Assembly: GCF_013404075.1 (NCBI RefSeq)
Contig: NZ_JACBJQ010000022.1
Location: forward strand, 48,064-112,063
DNA from: Mycolicibacterium vinylchloridicum
GTDB taxonomy: Bacteria > Actinomycetota > Actinomycetes > Mycobacteriales > Mycobacteriaceae
DNA: 64,000 nt
Direction: 5' to 3'
The position numbers and the translations under genes are program-made. This document shows positions 1-8,989 of the stretch, piece after piece. Within the stretch, counting starts at the first letter, position 1, and every line of letters begins with the position of its first letter. The notes under the pieces were generated by a model. That model worked only from the letters and a program-made list of their open reading frames with translations, made no database searches and had not been told where the DNA came from.

Positions 1-1128
1 GCCAAGCTGATGGCGGGCTATCGCACCCTGATGGTGACCGGCACGCACGGCAAGACCACGACGACCTCGATGCTCATCGTCGCGTTGCAGCACGCCGGGC
101 TGGATCCGTCGTTCGCCGTCGGCGGCGATCTGGGGGAGGCGGGCACCAACGCGCACAACGGAAGTGGTGACTGCTTCGTCGCCGAGGCTGACGAGAGCGA
201 CGGCTCGCTGCTGGAATACACCCCCGACGTGGCGGTGGTGACCAATATCGAGGCCGATCATCTGGATTTCTTCGGCAGTGCCGAGGCATACAGTGCGGTG
301 TTCGACGCGTTCGTCGAGCGGCTGTCGCCCGGCGGCGCGCTGGTGGCGTGTGTGGACGATCCTGGCGCGGCCGCGCTCGCGGAACGCAGCGCGGCCCTTG
401 GGGTTCGGGTGCTGCGTTATGGCGAGGGCGAGGGCGGTGAGTTGGCCGGTGCGCTGGTCGGCTGGGAACAGCACGGCACCGGCGCGGTGGCCACCGTCCA
501 GCTGGCCGGCGAGGCACACCAGCGGGTGATGCGGCTGGCGGTGCCGGGTAAGCACATGGCGCTCAACGCGCTGGCCGCGCTGCTGGCCGCTGTCGAGGGT
601 GGCGCCCCCGTCGACGAAGTGCTCGACGGGCTGGCCGGCTTCGAGGGGGTGCGGCGGCGGTTCGAGCTGGTCGGCACGGCCGCCGAGGTGCGGGTCTTCG
701 ACGACTACGCTCATCACCCGACCGAAGTCAAAGCCGCGCTGACCGCGCTGCGGGCGATCGCGCAACAGGATCGCACCGGTCACCCGACCAAGACGGGGGC
801 GCGCAGCATCGTCGTGTTCCAGCCGCATTTGTATTCGCGGACAAAGACTTTCGCGCGTGAGTTCGGTCATGCCCTGGGTATCGCCGACGAGGTGTTCGTG
901 CTCGACGTGTACGCCGCGCGCGAGCAGCCGATGGCCGGAGTCAGCGGGGCATCGGTGGCCGAGCATGTCAGTGTGCCGGTCCACTACATTCCTGACTTCT
1001 CGGCGGTGGCTGCGCAGGTGGCCGCCGCGGCCCGGCCGGGCGACGTCGTGGTCACCATGGGTGCCGGCGATGTGACGATGCTCGGCCAGGAGATCCTGGC
1101 GGCGTTGCATGCCAAGGCGAATCGATGA
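1..1128 (+). CDS. murC: UDP-N-acetylmuramate--L-alanine ligase MurC (5' end outside window)
   Basis: Cytoplasmic ATP-dependent ligase that adds L-alanine to UDP-MurNAc, the first amino-acid step of peptidoglycan precursor synthesis. The frame is open from base 1, so the start and about 100 N-terminal residues (UDP-binding domain) lie upstream. Visible motifs are the ATP-binding TGTHGKTTTTS near the left edge, NIEADHLDFF, and in the C-terminal domain DDYAHHPTEV and FQPHLYSRT, all typical of MurC. The stop overlaps the ftsQ start by 4 bp (ATGA), so the two are translationally coupled in the division/cell-wall cluster. Confidence 0.97.
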   Translation, partial: AKLMAGYRTLMVTGTHGKTTTTSMLIVALQHAGLDPSFAVGGDLGEAGTNAHNGSGDCFVAEADESDGSLLEYTPDVAVVTNIEADHLDFFGSAEAYSAVFDAFVERLSPGGALVACVDDPGAAALAERSAALGVRVLRYGEGEGGELAGALVGWEQHGTGAVATVQLAGEAHQRVMRLAVPGKHMALNALAALLAAVEGGAPVDEVLDGLAGFEGVRRRFELVGTAAEVRVFDDYAHHPTEVKAALTALRAIAQQDRTGHPTKTGARSIVVFQPHLYSRTKTFAREFGHALGIADEVFVLDVYAAREQPMAGVSGASVAEHVSVPVHYIPDFSAVAAQVAAAARPGDVVVTMGAGDVTMLGQEILAALHAKANR

Positions 1129-2084
1129 GCGAGGATGAGGCCGGGGGGCCGCCGGAGGCGCCCCCCGAGGACCCGCCAATCCTGCCCAAACCGACAGATG
1201 GCAGCGAAAGTGCGAGTGACGGCGTGCCGAACGTCGAGCTCGACGAGAAGGACCTCGACGAGAAGGACAAAGAGGGCCCCCGCATGCGGGAGCGCCGCGA
1301 GCGCGCCGAGCGCCGCGCCGCGCAGGCCCGCGCCACCGCGATCGAAGATGCCCGCCGCGAGGCCAAGCGAAAGGTTCGCGGCCAGACCGTCGATGCCCCG
1401 AAAGCGTTGGGCCGCAGCGCAGTTCGCGGTCTGAAGCTGCTCACCTGGCTGATCGTGCTCACGATCGTCAGCGTTGCGCTGGGTCTGATCCTCTATTTCA
1501 CCCCGGTCATGTCGGCGCGTTCGCTGGTGATCACCGGCATCGGTGCGATCACCCGGGACGAGGTCATCGACGCGGCGAAGGTCAAAATCGGCACCCCGCT
1601 GCTGCAGATCAATACCGACCACGTGGCCGACCGGGTGGCCGGTATCCGGCGGGTCGCCAGCGCGCGTGTGCAGCGGGAGTATCCGTCGACGCTGCGGATC
1701 ACGATCGTCGAGCGGATCCCGATCGTGGTGAAGGACTATCCCGACGGCCCGCACCTGTTCGACCGCGACGGGGTGGATTTCGCGACCGCGCCGCCGCCGC
1801 CCGGGCTGCCCTACATCGACGTCGACCACCCCGGTCCGAGCGATCCGCCGACCCGGGCCGCGCTCGAGGTGATGACGGCGCTGCGCCCGGAGGTGGTGGC
1901 TCAGGTCAGCCGGGTGGCCGCGCCGTCGGTGGCGTCGGTGACGCTGACGCTGACCGACGGCCGCACGGTGGTGTGGGGGACCACCGACCGCACCGAGGAG
2001 AAGGCCGAGAAGCTGGCCGCGCTACTGACTCAGCCGGGCAAGGTCTACGACGTCTCCAGCCCGGACCTGCCGACCGTCAAGTGA
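1125..2084 (+). CDS. ftsQ: Cell division protein FtsQ
   Basis: Bitopic divisome protein of 319 aa that links early and late division proteins. About 100 hydrophilic, strongly charged cytoplasmic residues (Glu/Arg/Lys-rich) come first, then one membrane helix at roughly residues 103-125, then a POTRA domain (about 130-200, beginning ARSLVITGIGAITRDEV) and the extracytoplasmic FtsQ beta domain. The long acidic N-terminus is usual in mycobacteria. The ATG overlaps the murC stop. A 185-bp gap separates it from ftsZ, which has its own upstream region, including a TTGACA at 2182-2187 without an obvious partner -10. Confidence 0.95.
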   Translation: MSEDEAGGPPEAPPEDPPILPKPTDGSESASDGVPNVELDEKDLDEKDKEGPRMRERRERAERRAAQARATAIEDARREAKRKVRGQTVDAPKALGRSAVRGLKLLTWLIVLTIVSVALGLILYFTPVMSARSLVITGIGAITRDEVIDAAKVKIGTPLLQINTDHVADRVAGIRRVASARVQREYPSTLRITIVERIPIVVKDYPDGPHLFDRDGVDFATAPPPPGLPYIDVDHPGPSDPPTRAALEVMTALRPEVVAQVSRVAAPSVASVTLTLTDGRTVVWGTTDRTEEKAEKLAALLTQPGKVYDVSSPDLPTVK

Positions 2085-2269
2085 GGCTCGGGCGCCCGCG
2101 ACAAATTCGCCCGACGACACGTCGGCGCGCCTCCCACATCCAGCACCGACCGGCCATACCGTTCTGGTTGCACGGCGCTACTTGACATAACTCTAAGTCT
2201 CTGGTTGAGGTTTAGGGTTTGCCGGAAGAGTCGTAGAGACCCGATCCCCACCTGGGAGGAAGACAGACG

Positions 2270-3430
2270 ATGACCCCCCCGCATAACTACCTCGCCGTTA
2301 TCAAGGTCGTTGGCATCGGCGGCGGCGGCGTCAACGCCGTCAACCGAATGATCGAGCAGGGACTCAAGGGTGTGGAGTTCATCGCGATCAACACCGACGC
2401 CCAGGCGCTGTTGATGAGCGACGCCGACGTGAAACTCGACGTCGGCCGCGACTCCACCCGTGGTCTGGGCGCCGGCGCCGACCCGGAGGTCGGCCGAAAG
2501 GCGGCCGAGGACGCCAAGGACGAGATCGAGGAGCTGCTTCGCGGCGCCGACATGGTGTTCGTCACCGCCGGTGAGGGCGGCGGCACCGGCACCGGCGGTG
2601 CACCGGTGGTGGCGACCATCGCCCGTAAGCTCGGCGCCCTGACCGTCGGTGTGGTCACCCGGCCGTTCTCCTTCGAGGGCAAGCGCCGCTCGAACCAGGC
2701 CGAGGCCGGGATCCAGTCGCTGCGGGAGAGCTGCGACACCCTGATCGTCATCCCCAACGACCGGCTGCTGCAGATGGGCGACGCCCAGGTCTCGTTGATG
2801 GACGCCTTCCGCAGCGCAGACGAGGTGCTGCTCAACGGCGTGCAGGGGATCACCGACCTGATCACCACCCCGGGCCTGATCAACGTCGACTTCGCCGACG
2901 TCAAGGGCGTGATGAGCGGCGCGGGCACGGCCCTGATGGGCATCGGTTCGGCCCGTGGTGACGGCCGTGCGCTCAAGGCCGCCGAGATCGCCATCAACTC
3001 GCCGCTGCTCGAGGCCTCGATGGAAGGCGCCCAGGGAGTACTGCTCTCGGTGGCCGGCGGCAGCGACCTCGGTCTGTTCGAGATCAACGAGGCCGCTTCG
3101 CTGGTGCAGGACGCCGCACATCAGGACGCCAACATCATCTTCGGCACGGTCATCGACGACTCGCTCGGTGACGAGGTCCGGGTCACCGTCATCGCCGCCG
3201 GCTTCGACTCGGCCAGCCCGAGCCGCAAGCCCGTCGTCGGGGCGCCGACCACCGGCGCCCAGCCCATCGCACCCGGTGCGGCGGGCAAGCTCAGCTCCTC
3301 GCTGTTCGACCCGATCGACGCCGCCAGCGTGCCGGCGCACACCAACGGCGCGACGGTGAGCATCGGTGGCGGCGACGACGGCGGTATCTCCGACGACGAC
3401 GTCGACGTGCCGCCGTTCATGCGGCACTGA
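2270..3430 (+). CDS. ftsZ: Cell division GTPase FtsZ
   Basis: Tubulin-like GTPase of 386 aa that polymerises into the Z-ring at mid-cell. Residues 17-24 carry the GGGGVNAV nucleotide loop, residues 101-110 the tubulin signature GEGGGTGTGG, and 205-210 the T7 loop NVDFAD that contacts the next subunit's GTP. The C-terminus ends in the short acidic/hydrophobic tail DVDVPPFM, the usual docking site for FtsZ partners such as SepF, which is encoded 1.5 kb downstream. A strong GGGAGGA ribosome binding site at 2254-2260 fixes the ATG at 2270. Confidence 0.98.
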   Translation: MTPPHNYLAVIKVVGIGGGGVNAVNRMIEQGLKGVEFIAINTDAQALLMSDADVKLDVGRDSTRGLGAGADPEVGRKAAEDAKDEIEELLRGADMVFVTAGEGGGTGTGGAPVVATIARKLGALTVGVVTRPFSFEGKRRSNQAEAGIQSLRESCDTLIVIPNDRLLQMGDAQVSLMDAFRSADEVLLNGVQGITDLITTPGLINVDFADVKGVMSGAGTALMGIGSARGDGRALKAAEIAINSPLLEASMEGAQGVLLSVAGGSDLGLFEINEAASLVQDAAHQDANIIFGTVIDDSLGDEVRVTVIAAGFDSASPSRKPVVGAPTTGAQPIAPGAAGKLSSSLFDPIDAASVPAHTNGATVSIGGGDDGGISDDDVDVPPFMRH

Positions 3431-3460
3431 CGTTCCCCGCACTGCCGGGATACTGGGCTT

Positions 3461-4165
3461 GTGACAGTCATCCGCCGCGTGACCACCACCCGCGCCGGTG
3501 GCGTCTCGGCGCCGCCGTTCGACACCTTCAATCTCGGTGACCACGTCGGCGACGACCCGAAGGCGGTTGCGGCCAATCGCGCCCGACTGGCCGCCGCGAT
3601 CGGTCTCGCCGACGACCACGTGATCTGGATGAACCAGGTGCACAGCGCCAACGTCGCGCTCGTCGACGAACCCCGCACCGACGCCGTCGACGACACCGAC
3701 GCCCTGGTGACCACCACCCCGCGGCTGGCCCTGGCGGTGGTGACCGCCGATTGTGTGCCGGTGCTGATGGCCGACGCCCGCGCCGGCGTGGTGGCGGCCG
3801 TGCATGCCGGTCGGGTGGGGGCCGCCGACGGCGTGGTGCTGCGGACCCTGGAGACCATGGTGGCCAACGGCGCGCACACGCACGACATCTCGGTCCTGCT
3901 GGGCCCGGCCGTCAGTGGCGCCAACTATGAGGTGCCCGCCGAGATGGCCGCGGAGGTCGAAGGCCGCCTGCCCGGCAGCCGCACCCGGACCGCGAAGGGC
4001 ACGCCGGGGTTGGATCTGCGGGCAGGCATCGCCCGCCAACTGATCGACGCCGGTGTGCGCGCCATCGACGCCGACCCGCGGTGCACGGTGGCCGACACGA
4101 ATTTGTTCAGCCATCGACGGGATGCCCCGACCGGTCGGCTGGCCTGTCTGGTCTGGATGGAATGA
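3461..4165 (+). CDS. pgeF: Peptidoglycan editing factor PgeF family (YfiH, multicopper-oxidase-like)
   Basis: A 234-aa member of the YfiH/PgeF family. In E. coli the family hydrolyses mis-incorporated L-Ser from UDP-MurNAc precursors; older annotations call it polyphenol oxidase/laccase. Family motifs are MNQVHSANV, VVTADCVPVLM (Cys metal ligand) and AAVHAGRVGAADGVV (His ligand). The GTG at 3461 starts the family's usual N-terminus; a GATACT hexamer 6 nt upstream could give a leaderless transcript. It sits directly after ftsZ, as in other actinobacteria, and its stop overlaps the next start by 4 bp. Confidence 0.88.
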   Translation: MTVIRRVTTTRAGGVSAPPFDTFNLGDHVGDDPKAVAANRARLAAAIGLADDHVIWMNQVHSANVALVDEPRTDAVDDTDALVTTTPRLALAVVTADCVPVLMADARAGVVAAVHAGRVGAADGVVLRTLETMVANGAHTHDISVLLGPAVSGANYEVPAEMAAEVEGRLPGSRTRTAKGTPGLDLRAGIARQLIDAGVRAIDADPRCTVADTNLFSHRRDAPTGRLACLVWME

Positions 4166-4908
4166 CGGTCGCGGCAGGCAGGGAAACCGATCTCGCGACC
4201 GCCCTGGCCGCGTTGCGGGACCGGCTTTCGGACGCCGCCCGGGCCGCCGACCGCGACGTCGACGACGTCGAGCTACTGCCCATCACCAAGTTCTTCCCCG
4301 CCTCCGACGTCGCGATCCTGTGGCGGCTGGGCTGCCGGGCCTTCGGCGAATCCCGCGAGCAGGAGGCCTCGGCCAAGATCGCGGAGTTCGGCGAGCTCAC
4401 CGGCGCCTCGGACGTGCGCTGGGACATGGTCGGCCAGATTCAGAGCAATAAGGCCAAAGCCGTTGCGGCATGGGCGGATAGGGTGCACTCGCTCAGCACC
4501 GCCAAGGTGGCCGCCGCACTGGATCGCGGTGCTGCGCGCGCCATGGAAGAAGGCAGCCGCACCGCACCCGTGCAGGTGTTCGTCCAGATCAGCCTCGACG
4601 GGGACACCTCGCGCGGCGGCGTCGACGTCGGCGATCCCGCGGCGGTAGACACCCTGTGCGCGCAGGTGGCCGGCGCCGCGGCGTTGCGGCTGGCCGGGTT
4701 GATGGCCATCCCGCCGCTGGGCGCCGACCCCGACACCGCGTTCGCGGCGCTGGCCGCCGAGCACCGGCGGATATTGCAGAACCACCCCGATGCGACAGAG
4801 CTGTCGGCGGGGATGTCCGGTGACCTGGAAGCCGCGGTGCGACACGGTTCGACGTGTGTGCGTGTCGGAACCGCGCTTATGGGACAACGTCCTCTAACGT
4901 CTCCCTGA
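4162..4908 (+). CDS. Pyridoxal-phosphate homeostasis protein, YggS/PROSC family
   Basis: A 248-aa single-domain (beta/alpha)8 PLP-binding protein that buffers cellular pyridoxal phosphate and has no known catalytic reaction. The PLP lysine is in LLPITKFFPASD (K43). Other family blocks are FGESREQEA, MVGQIQSNKAKAV and the phosphate-binding C-terminus GMSGDLEAAVRHGSTCVRVGTALMG. I chose ATG 4162, which overlaps the pgeF stop by 4 bp and gives the family N-terminus; the frame stays open upstream to 4081, but that part only shadows pgeF. The sepF gene follows after 64 bp. Confidence 0.9.
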   Translation: MTVAAGRETDLATALAALRDRLSDAARAADRDVDDVELLPITKFFPASDVAILWRLGCRAFGESREQEASAKIAEFGELTGASDVRWDMVGQIQSNKAKAVAAWADRVHSLSTAKVAAALDRGAARAMEEGSRTAPVQVFVQISLDGDTSRGGVDVGDPAAVDTLCAQVAGAAALRLAGLMAIPPLGADPDTAFAALAAEHRRILQNHPDATELSAGMSGDLEAAVRHGSTCVRVGTALMGQRPLTSP

Positions 4909-4972
4909 GTAGTCACTCCAGTCACATCTTCATCACAGACACCGAACTTCACGCATTCAGAAGGGTCCAGCG

Positions 4973-5647
4973 ATGAGCACTCTCCACAAGGTCAAGGCCT
5001 ACTTCGGCATGGCGCCTTCGGACGATTACGACGACGAGTACTACGACGACGATGACCGCGGCGCTCATCGCGGCTACTCCCGCCGCGAGCGCTTCGCCGA
5101 TGACGAGTACGACCGTCCGGGCCGCTACGACGACCCGCGGCTGGCTCGTGAGTACGAGGATCTCCGGGACCCGCGCGAGGCCGACTACGCGCCGACGGGT
5201 GGCTTCCGTGCCCAGTACGGTGACGAGCCGCGGTTCCGCCCGCGCGAGTTCGACCACCCGCACGACATGCCGCGGGCGTCCCGCTTCGGCTCGCTGCGCG
5301 GCTCGACCCGCGGCGCACTGGCGATGGACCCGCGCCGGATGGCCGAGCTCTTCGAGGCCGGCAGCCCGTTGTCGAAGATCACCACGCTGCGGCCCAAGGA
5401 CTACAGCGAGGCCCGCACGATCGGTGAGCGCTTCCGCGACGGCCAGCCCGTGATCATGGACCTCGTCTCGATGGACAACGCCGACGCCAAGCGGCTGGTC
5501 GACTTCGCCGCCGGTCTGGCATTCGCCCTGCGTGGGTCCTTCGACAAGGTGGCCACCAAGGTGTTCCTGCTCTCGCCGGCCGACGTCGACGTCAGCGCCG
5601 AGGAGCGTCGGCGGATCGCGGAGGCGGGCTTCTACAGCTACCAGTGA
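4973..5647 (+). CDS. sepF: Cell division protein SepF
   Basis: A 224-aa membrane-associated anchor and cross-linker of FtsZ filaments, important in actinobacteria because they lack FtsA. The N-terminal MSTLHKVKAYFGMAP can form the membrane-binding amphipathic helix. Next comes a long acidic, tyrosine- and arginine-rich linker (about 17-115). The SepF fold covers about 125-210, from SKITTLRPKDYSEA to FLLSPADVDVSAEE. AGAAGGG precedes the ATG. It lies in the conserved ftsZ-to-wag31 cluster. Confidence 0.95.
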   Translation: MSTLHKVKAYFGMAPSDDYDDEYYDDDDRGAHRGYSRRERFADDEYDRPGRYDDPRLAREYEDLRDPREADYAPTGGFRAQYGDEPRFRPREFDHPHDMPRASRFGSLRGSTRGALAMDPRRMAELFEAGSPLSKITTLRPKDYSEARTIGERFRDGQPVIMDLVSMDNADAKRLVDFAAGLAFALRGSFDKVATKVFLLSPADVDVSAEERRRIAEAGFYSYQ

Positions 5648-5759
5648 GCGGCCTGACGGCTCCTGTTCCGGAGTAGTAGGTAGGCTGACGGCGTCGCGCT
5701 GGCGCAATCCAGCGATGTCGTCAATGTCACATCCGCTGTTGATTAAGGGCCGGCTCTAG

Positions 5760-6050
5760 TTGTCGCTGTTCTTCGAAATCCTTGGCTTCGCGCTGTTCGT
5801 CTTCTGGCTGCTGCTGATCGCCCGGGTCGTCGTCGAGTTCATCCGCTCGTTCAGCCGAGATTGGCATCCGCGTGGGCTCACCGTGGTGATCCTCGAGCTG
5901 ATCATGACCGTCACCGACCCACCGGTGAAGCTGTTACGTCGGCTTATCCCACAGTTGACGATCGGCGCCGTCCGGTTTGACCTGTCGATCATGGTGCTGC
6001 TGCTGGTCGCCTTCATCGGGATGCAGCTGGCATTCGGCGCGGCGGCATGA
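5760..6050 (+). CDS. YggT family membrane protein
   Basis: A 96-aa integral membrane protein with two hydrophobic stretches (about residues 5-25 and 70-92) separated by a basic segment with ...RDWHPRG and TDPPVKLLRRLIP, the family hallmark. The family sits between sepF and divIVA in most Gram-positive genomes and is linked to membrane or division functions, but its role is not established. The start is a TTG directly after an in-frame stop, with AAGGG about 10 nt upstream; no better start is available. Confidence 0.85.
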   Translation: MSLFFEILGFALFVFWLLLIARVVVEFIRSFSRDWHPRGLTVVILELIMTVTDPPVKLLRRLIPQLTIGAVRFDLSIMVLLLVAFIGMQLAFGAAA

Positions 6051-6080
6051 GAGCGGCAAGCTACCCCAGGAGGCCGCGAA

Positions 6081-6122
6081 ATGCGATTAGCCACGCCGTG
6101 GAAGCGGTATCTGAAAAATTGA
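6081..6122 (+). CDS. Candidate 13-residue leader/small protein upstream of wag31
   Basis: The yggT-wag31 gap contains a full consensus ribosome binding site AGGAGG (6068-6073), 7 nt before an ATG at 6081. The frame runs MRLATPWKRYLKN and stops. It is basic, with Trp and Tyr. I know no named homologue. It may be a translated leader peptide for wag31, a genuine small protein, or chance; the perfect ribosome binding site in a non-coding gap is the only support. Confidence 0.35.
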   Translation: MRLATPWKRYLKN

Positions 6123-6254
6123 AATTAGCTCTTAATTAGGCAACCGGCGGTTCTGGTGTGACAGGATGGACGCCAGTTACAGTACGGAACGAACGCTGGA
6201 CGCGTTCTACAACTTTGCAACCGGTTTGACCGCCCAGACCCGAGGGGGCAGATG

Positions 6255-7073
6255 ATGCCGCTTACACCGGCCGACGTGCACAATGTGGCATTCAGCAAGC
6301 CGCCCATCGGCAAGCGAGGCTACAACGAGGACGAGGTCGACGCCTTCCTCGATCTGGTGGAGAACGAGCTGACCCGACTCATCGAGGAGAACTCCGATCT
6401 GCGTCAGCGGGTCGCCGAGCTCGACCAGGAGCTGGGTGCCGCCCGCTCCGGGGGCGCCGTGCCGCAGCCCACCCAGGCGATTCCGCTGTACAAGCCCGAG
6501 CCGGAACCGGAGCCCACACCGGCTCCCGCTCCCGCCCCGCAGGCGGCCCCGGCGCCGAGCCCGGCTGCCAGCGAGGAGCAGGCCATCAAGGCGGCTCGCG
6601 TGCTGGCCCTGGCCCAGGACACCGCCGACCGGTTGACCGGCACCGCTAAGGCCGAGGCTGACAAGCTGCTCGCCGATGCCCGCGCCAATGCCGACCAGAT
6701 CGTTTCGGAGGCCCGCCACACCGCGGAGACCACGGTCGCCGACGCCAAGCAGCGCGCGGACGCCATGCTCAGCGATGCGCAGACCCGGTCGGAGACCCAG
6801 CTGCGGCAGGCGCAGGAGAAGGCCGACGCCCTGCAGGCCGATGCCGAGCGCAAGCACACCGAGATCATGGGCACCATCAACCAGCAGCGCACTGTCCTCG
6901 AGGGACGGCTGGAGCAGCTGCGGACGTTCGAGCGTGAATACCGCACGCGGCTCAAGACCTACCTGGAGTCTCAGCTCGAAGAGCTCGGGCAGCGCGGTTC
7001 GGCCGCGCCGGTCGATTCCGGTGCCAACAACGACGCCGGCGGGTTCAACCAGTTCAACCGGGGCAATAACTAA
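6255..7073 (+). CDS. wag31: Polar growth scaffold Wag31 (DivIVA)
   Basis: A 272-aa coiled-coil protein that gathers at curved polar membrane and directs tip growth of the mycobacterial wall. The N-terminal MPLTPADVHNVAFSKPPIG is the DivIVA membrane-binding domain and is nearly invariant in mycobacteria. Coiled coil follows (about 30-70), then a Pro/Glu/Ala linker (about 75-115), then a long second coiled coil (about 115-245) and a Gly/Asn tail. Two ATGs lie in tandem (6252 and 6255); the second gives the standard N-terminus, behind a GAGGGGG ribosome binding site. In M. tuberculosis it is phosphorylated by PknA/PknB. Confidence 0.96.
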   Translation: MPLTPADVHNVAFSKPPIGKRGYNEDEVDAFLDLVENELTRLIEENSDLRQRVAELDQELGAARSGGAVPQPTQAIPLYKPEPEPEPTPAPAPAPQAAPAPSPAASEEQAIKAARVLALAQDTADRLTGTAKAEADKLLADARANADQIVSEARHTAETTVADAKQRADAMLSDAQTRSETQLRQAQEKADALQADAERKHTEIMGTINQQRTVLEGRLEQLRTFEREYRTRLKTYLESQLEELGQRGSAAPVDSGANNDAGGFNQFNRGNN

Positions 7074-7100
7074 GCTCCTGTCGGACTGGAGGGTTGATCG

Positions 7101-7574
7101 ATGCTGATCGTTGCGCTGGTACTGGCGGTGATCGGCCTCGCGGCCCTGGTCACGGCCGTCGTCACCAGCAATGAGCTCGTGGCGTGGGTGTGCATTGCGG
7201 CCAGCGTGATCGGCGTCATCCTGCTGATCGTCGACGCGATCCGGGAACGGCAGCATCGCCGCGTCGATGACGCCGAGCCCGTGACGGCGGCGGTGGCCAG
7301 CCAAAACATCGCCGAATCCATGGAGTCCTCGGCCACGGCCGAGACCACCGCCTATGCCGACACCGACGAGACGGTCGACTCCACGTATTCGACGTTCGAC
7401 GCCGACTATCCCGATGACGAGGCGGTCGCCGCGGAACAGGCCGAGGAACAGGCCGAGGAGCCTGCCGAAGCGGAGTCCGAGGCCGAACCCGAGCCCGAAC
7501 CCGAAGCCGATCCCGAACCCGAGGCCGAATCAGGGCCCGAAGAGGAGAAACCGGACGAGTCCGGCTCACGCTGA
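7101..7574 (+). CDS. Small membrane protein with acidic Glu/Pro-rich tail (Rv2144c-like)
   Basis: A 157-aa protein with two membrane helices (about residues 2-22 and 28-46) joined by a short loop, then a cytoplasmic tail. The tail becomes extremely acidic, with alternating Glu-Pro/Glu-Ala repeats from about residue 110 to the end. This position directly after wag31 is held in M. tuberculosis by a probable transmembrane protein (Rv2144c); I infer orthology from position and topology. TGGAGGG precedes the ATG. Function unknown; a partner of the polar scaffold is possible but unproven. Confidence 0.8.
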   Translation: MLIVALVLAVIGLAALVTAVVTSNELVAWVCIAASVIGVILLIVDAIRERQHRRVDDAEPVTAAVASQNIAESMESSATAETTAYADTDETVDSTYSTFDADYPDDEAVAAEQAEEQAEEPAEAESEAEPEPEPEADPEPEAESGPEEEKPDESGSR

Positions 7575-7636
7575 TTGCGCTCTTCACCGGGTTGGGGCCC
7601 ATATTCAGTTTCTGCCCGTACGGGTAAAGGAGCAGC

Positions 7637-8989
7637 ATGGGCATCCAATTCGCCAGCGTCATCGACCATCCCATCGACGAGGTGTTCGCCTGGCACACCC
7701 GACCCGGTGCCATGCGGCGGCTGATTCCGCCGTGGCAACCGATGCATGTCGTCACCGAGACCGAATCACTGGCCGACGGCCGCGCGGTCCTCGGCCTGCC
7801 TGGCGGGCTGCGGTGGATCGCGCGGCACGATCCGGCCGGCTTCGACCCGCCGCATCAGTTCGTCGACGTGCTGTCCTCGGACGGCCTGATGACCCTGCCG
7901 CCGCGGATCATCGGGTGGTGGCGGCACACCCACCGATTCAGCGAAGCGGGTCCGGGTGCGACGGAAGTGCGCGACGAGGTCGACACCACGGTGCCCGGTG
8001 CGGCACTGCGCGCGACCTTCGTCTACCGGCATCGCCAGCTCGCCGACGATCTCGCTGCTCACCGGGACGCCGCGCAGGCGGGTGCCAGTGGGCTGGCCGT
8101 GGCGATCACCGGCTCGTCCGGACTGGTCGGAACCGCGCTGACCGCCCTGCTGAGCACCGGTGGGCACCGGGTGATCCGGCTGGTCCGCAACGATCCCGTC
8201 CGGCCCGATGAACGACGTTGGGATCCAAGCCATCCCGCTGCCGACCTGTTCGAGGGGATCGATGCCGTCATTCATCTGGCGGGCGCTTCGATCGCCGGGC
8301 GGTTCACCGAGGCCCATCGCCGCGCGATCCGCGACTCACGGATCGGACCGACCCGGCGGCTGGCCGAAGTGGCCGCCGCGACGGCCGGGTTGCGCGCGTT
8401 CGTCAGTGCCTCGGCGGTCGGGATCTACGGGTACGACCGCGGGGACGCGGTCCTGTGCGAGGACAGTGCCCGCGGCGACGGTTTCCTGGCTGATGTGGTC
8501 TCCGACTGGGAGGCGGCCACCGAACCGGCGGCCCGCGCCGGGGTCCGCACCGTGTGCGTGCGCACCGGCATCGTGCAGTCCGCCCGCGGGGGCACCCTGC
8601 GGCTGATGCGGCCGCTGTTCGGCGCAGGCCTGGGAGGCCGGCTGGGCAGCGGCCAGCAGTGGCTGTCCTGGATCGGTCTGGACGATCTGCTCGACATCTA
8701 TTACCGGGCGGCCTACGACGACAGGCTCACCGGGCCGGTCAATGCCGTTGCGCCAAACCCGGTGCGCAACAACGCATATACCGAGGCGCTGGCGGCCACG
8801 CTGCACCGCCCTGCGGTAATACCCGTGCCGTCGATCGGCCCGCGAATCCTGCTCGGCAGACAGGGTGCCCGCGAATTGGCCGAGGCCGATCAGCGCGTGC
8901 TGCCCACCAAACTGCAGACCCTGGGACACCGATTCCGCCAGCCGACGATCTCCGAGGCTCTGGCTCACCAATTGGGCCACGGTTCCTAG
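7637..8989 (+). CDS. TIGR01777-type NAD(P)-dependent epimerase with N-terminal SRPBCC domain
   Basis: A 450-aa fusion. Residues 1-145 resemble a START/SRPBCC ligand-binding domain (MGIQFASVIDHPIDEVFAWH). Residues from about 153 form an extended SDR with the nucleotide loop TGSSGLVG (158-165), IHLAGASIAGRF and SASAVGIYG, and a C-terminal DUF1731-like cap. The substrate is unknown. M. tuberculosis has a similar two-domain protein (Rv2216), but not at this locus. GTAAAGGAG precedes the ATG. Its stop and that of the convergent pyruvate-kinase-like gene share one CTAG (8986-8989). Confidence 0.85.
   Translation: MGIQFASVIDHPIDEVFAWHTRPGAMRRLIPPWQPMHVVTETESLADGRAVLGLPGGLRWIARHDPAGFDPPHQFVDVLSSDGLMTLPPRIIGWWRHTHRFSEAGPGATEVRDEVDTTVPGAALRATFVYRHRQLADDLAAHRDAAQAGASGLAVAITGSSGLVGTALTALLSTGGHRVIRLVRNDPVRPDERRWDPSHPAADLFEGIDAVIHLAGASIAGRFTEAHRRAIRDSRIGPTRRLAEVAAATAGLRAFVSASAVGIYGYDRGDAVLCEDSARGDGFLADVVSDWEAATEPAARAGVRTVCVRTGIVQSARGGTLRLMRPLFGAGLGGRLGSGQQWLSWIGLDDLLDIYYRAAYDDRLTGPVNAVAPNPVRNNAYTEALAATLHRPAVIPVPSIGPRILLGRQGARELAEADQRVLPTKLQTLGHRFRQPTISEALAHQLGHGS

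Noticed and set aside
2045..4114. Very long minus-strand open frame (689 codons) opposite ftsZ and pgeF
   Set aside because: High-GC shadow of two certain genes; His/Gly/Arg-rich translation with no family features.
5715..5759. Fourteen-codon frame directly before yggT
   Set aside because: No ribosome binding site in front of its ATG; abutting the yggT start may be chance.
6186..6206. SigE/SigH-type promoter (GGAAC...GTT) upstream of wag31
   Set aside because: The spacer between GGAAC and GTT is only 13 nt, too short for the usual 17-19.
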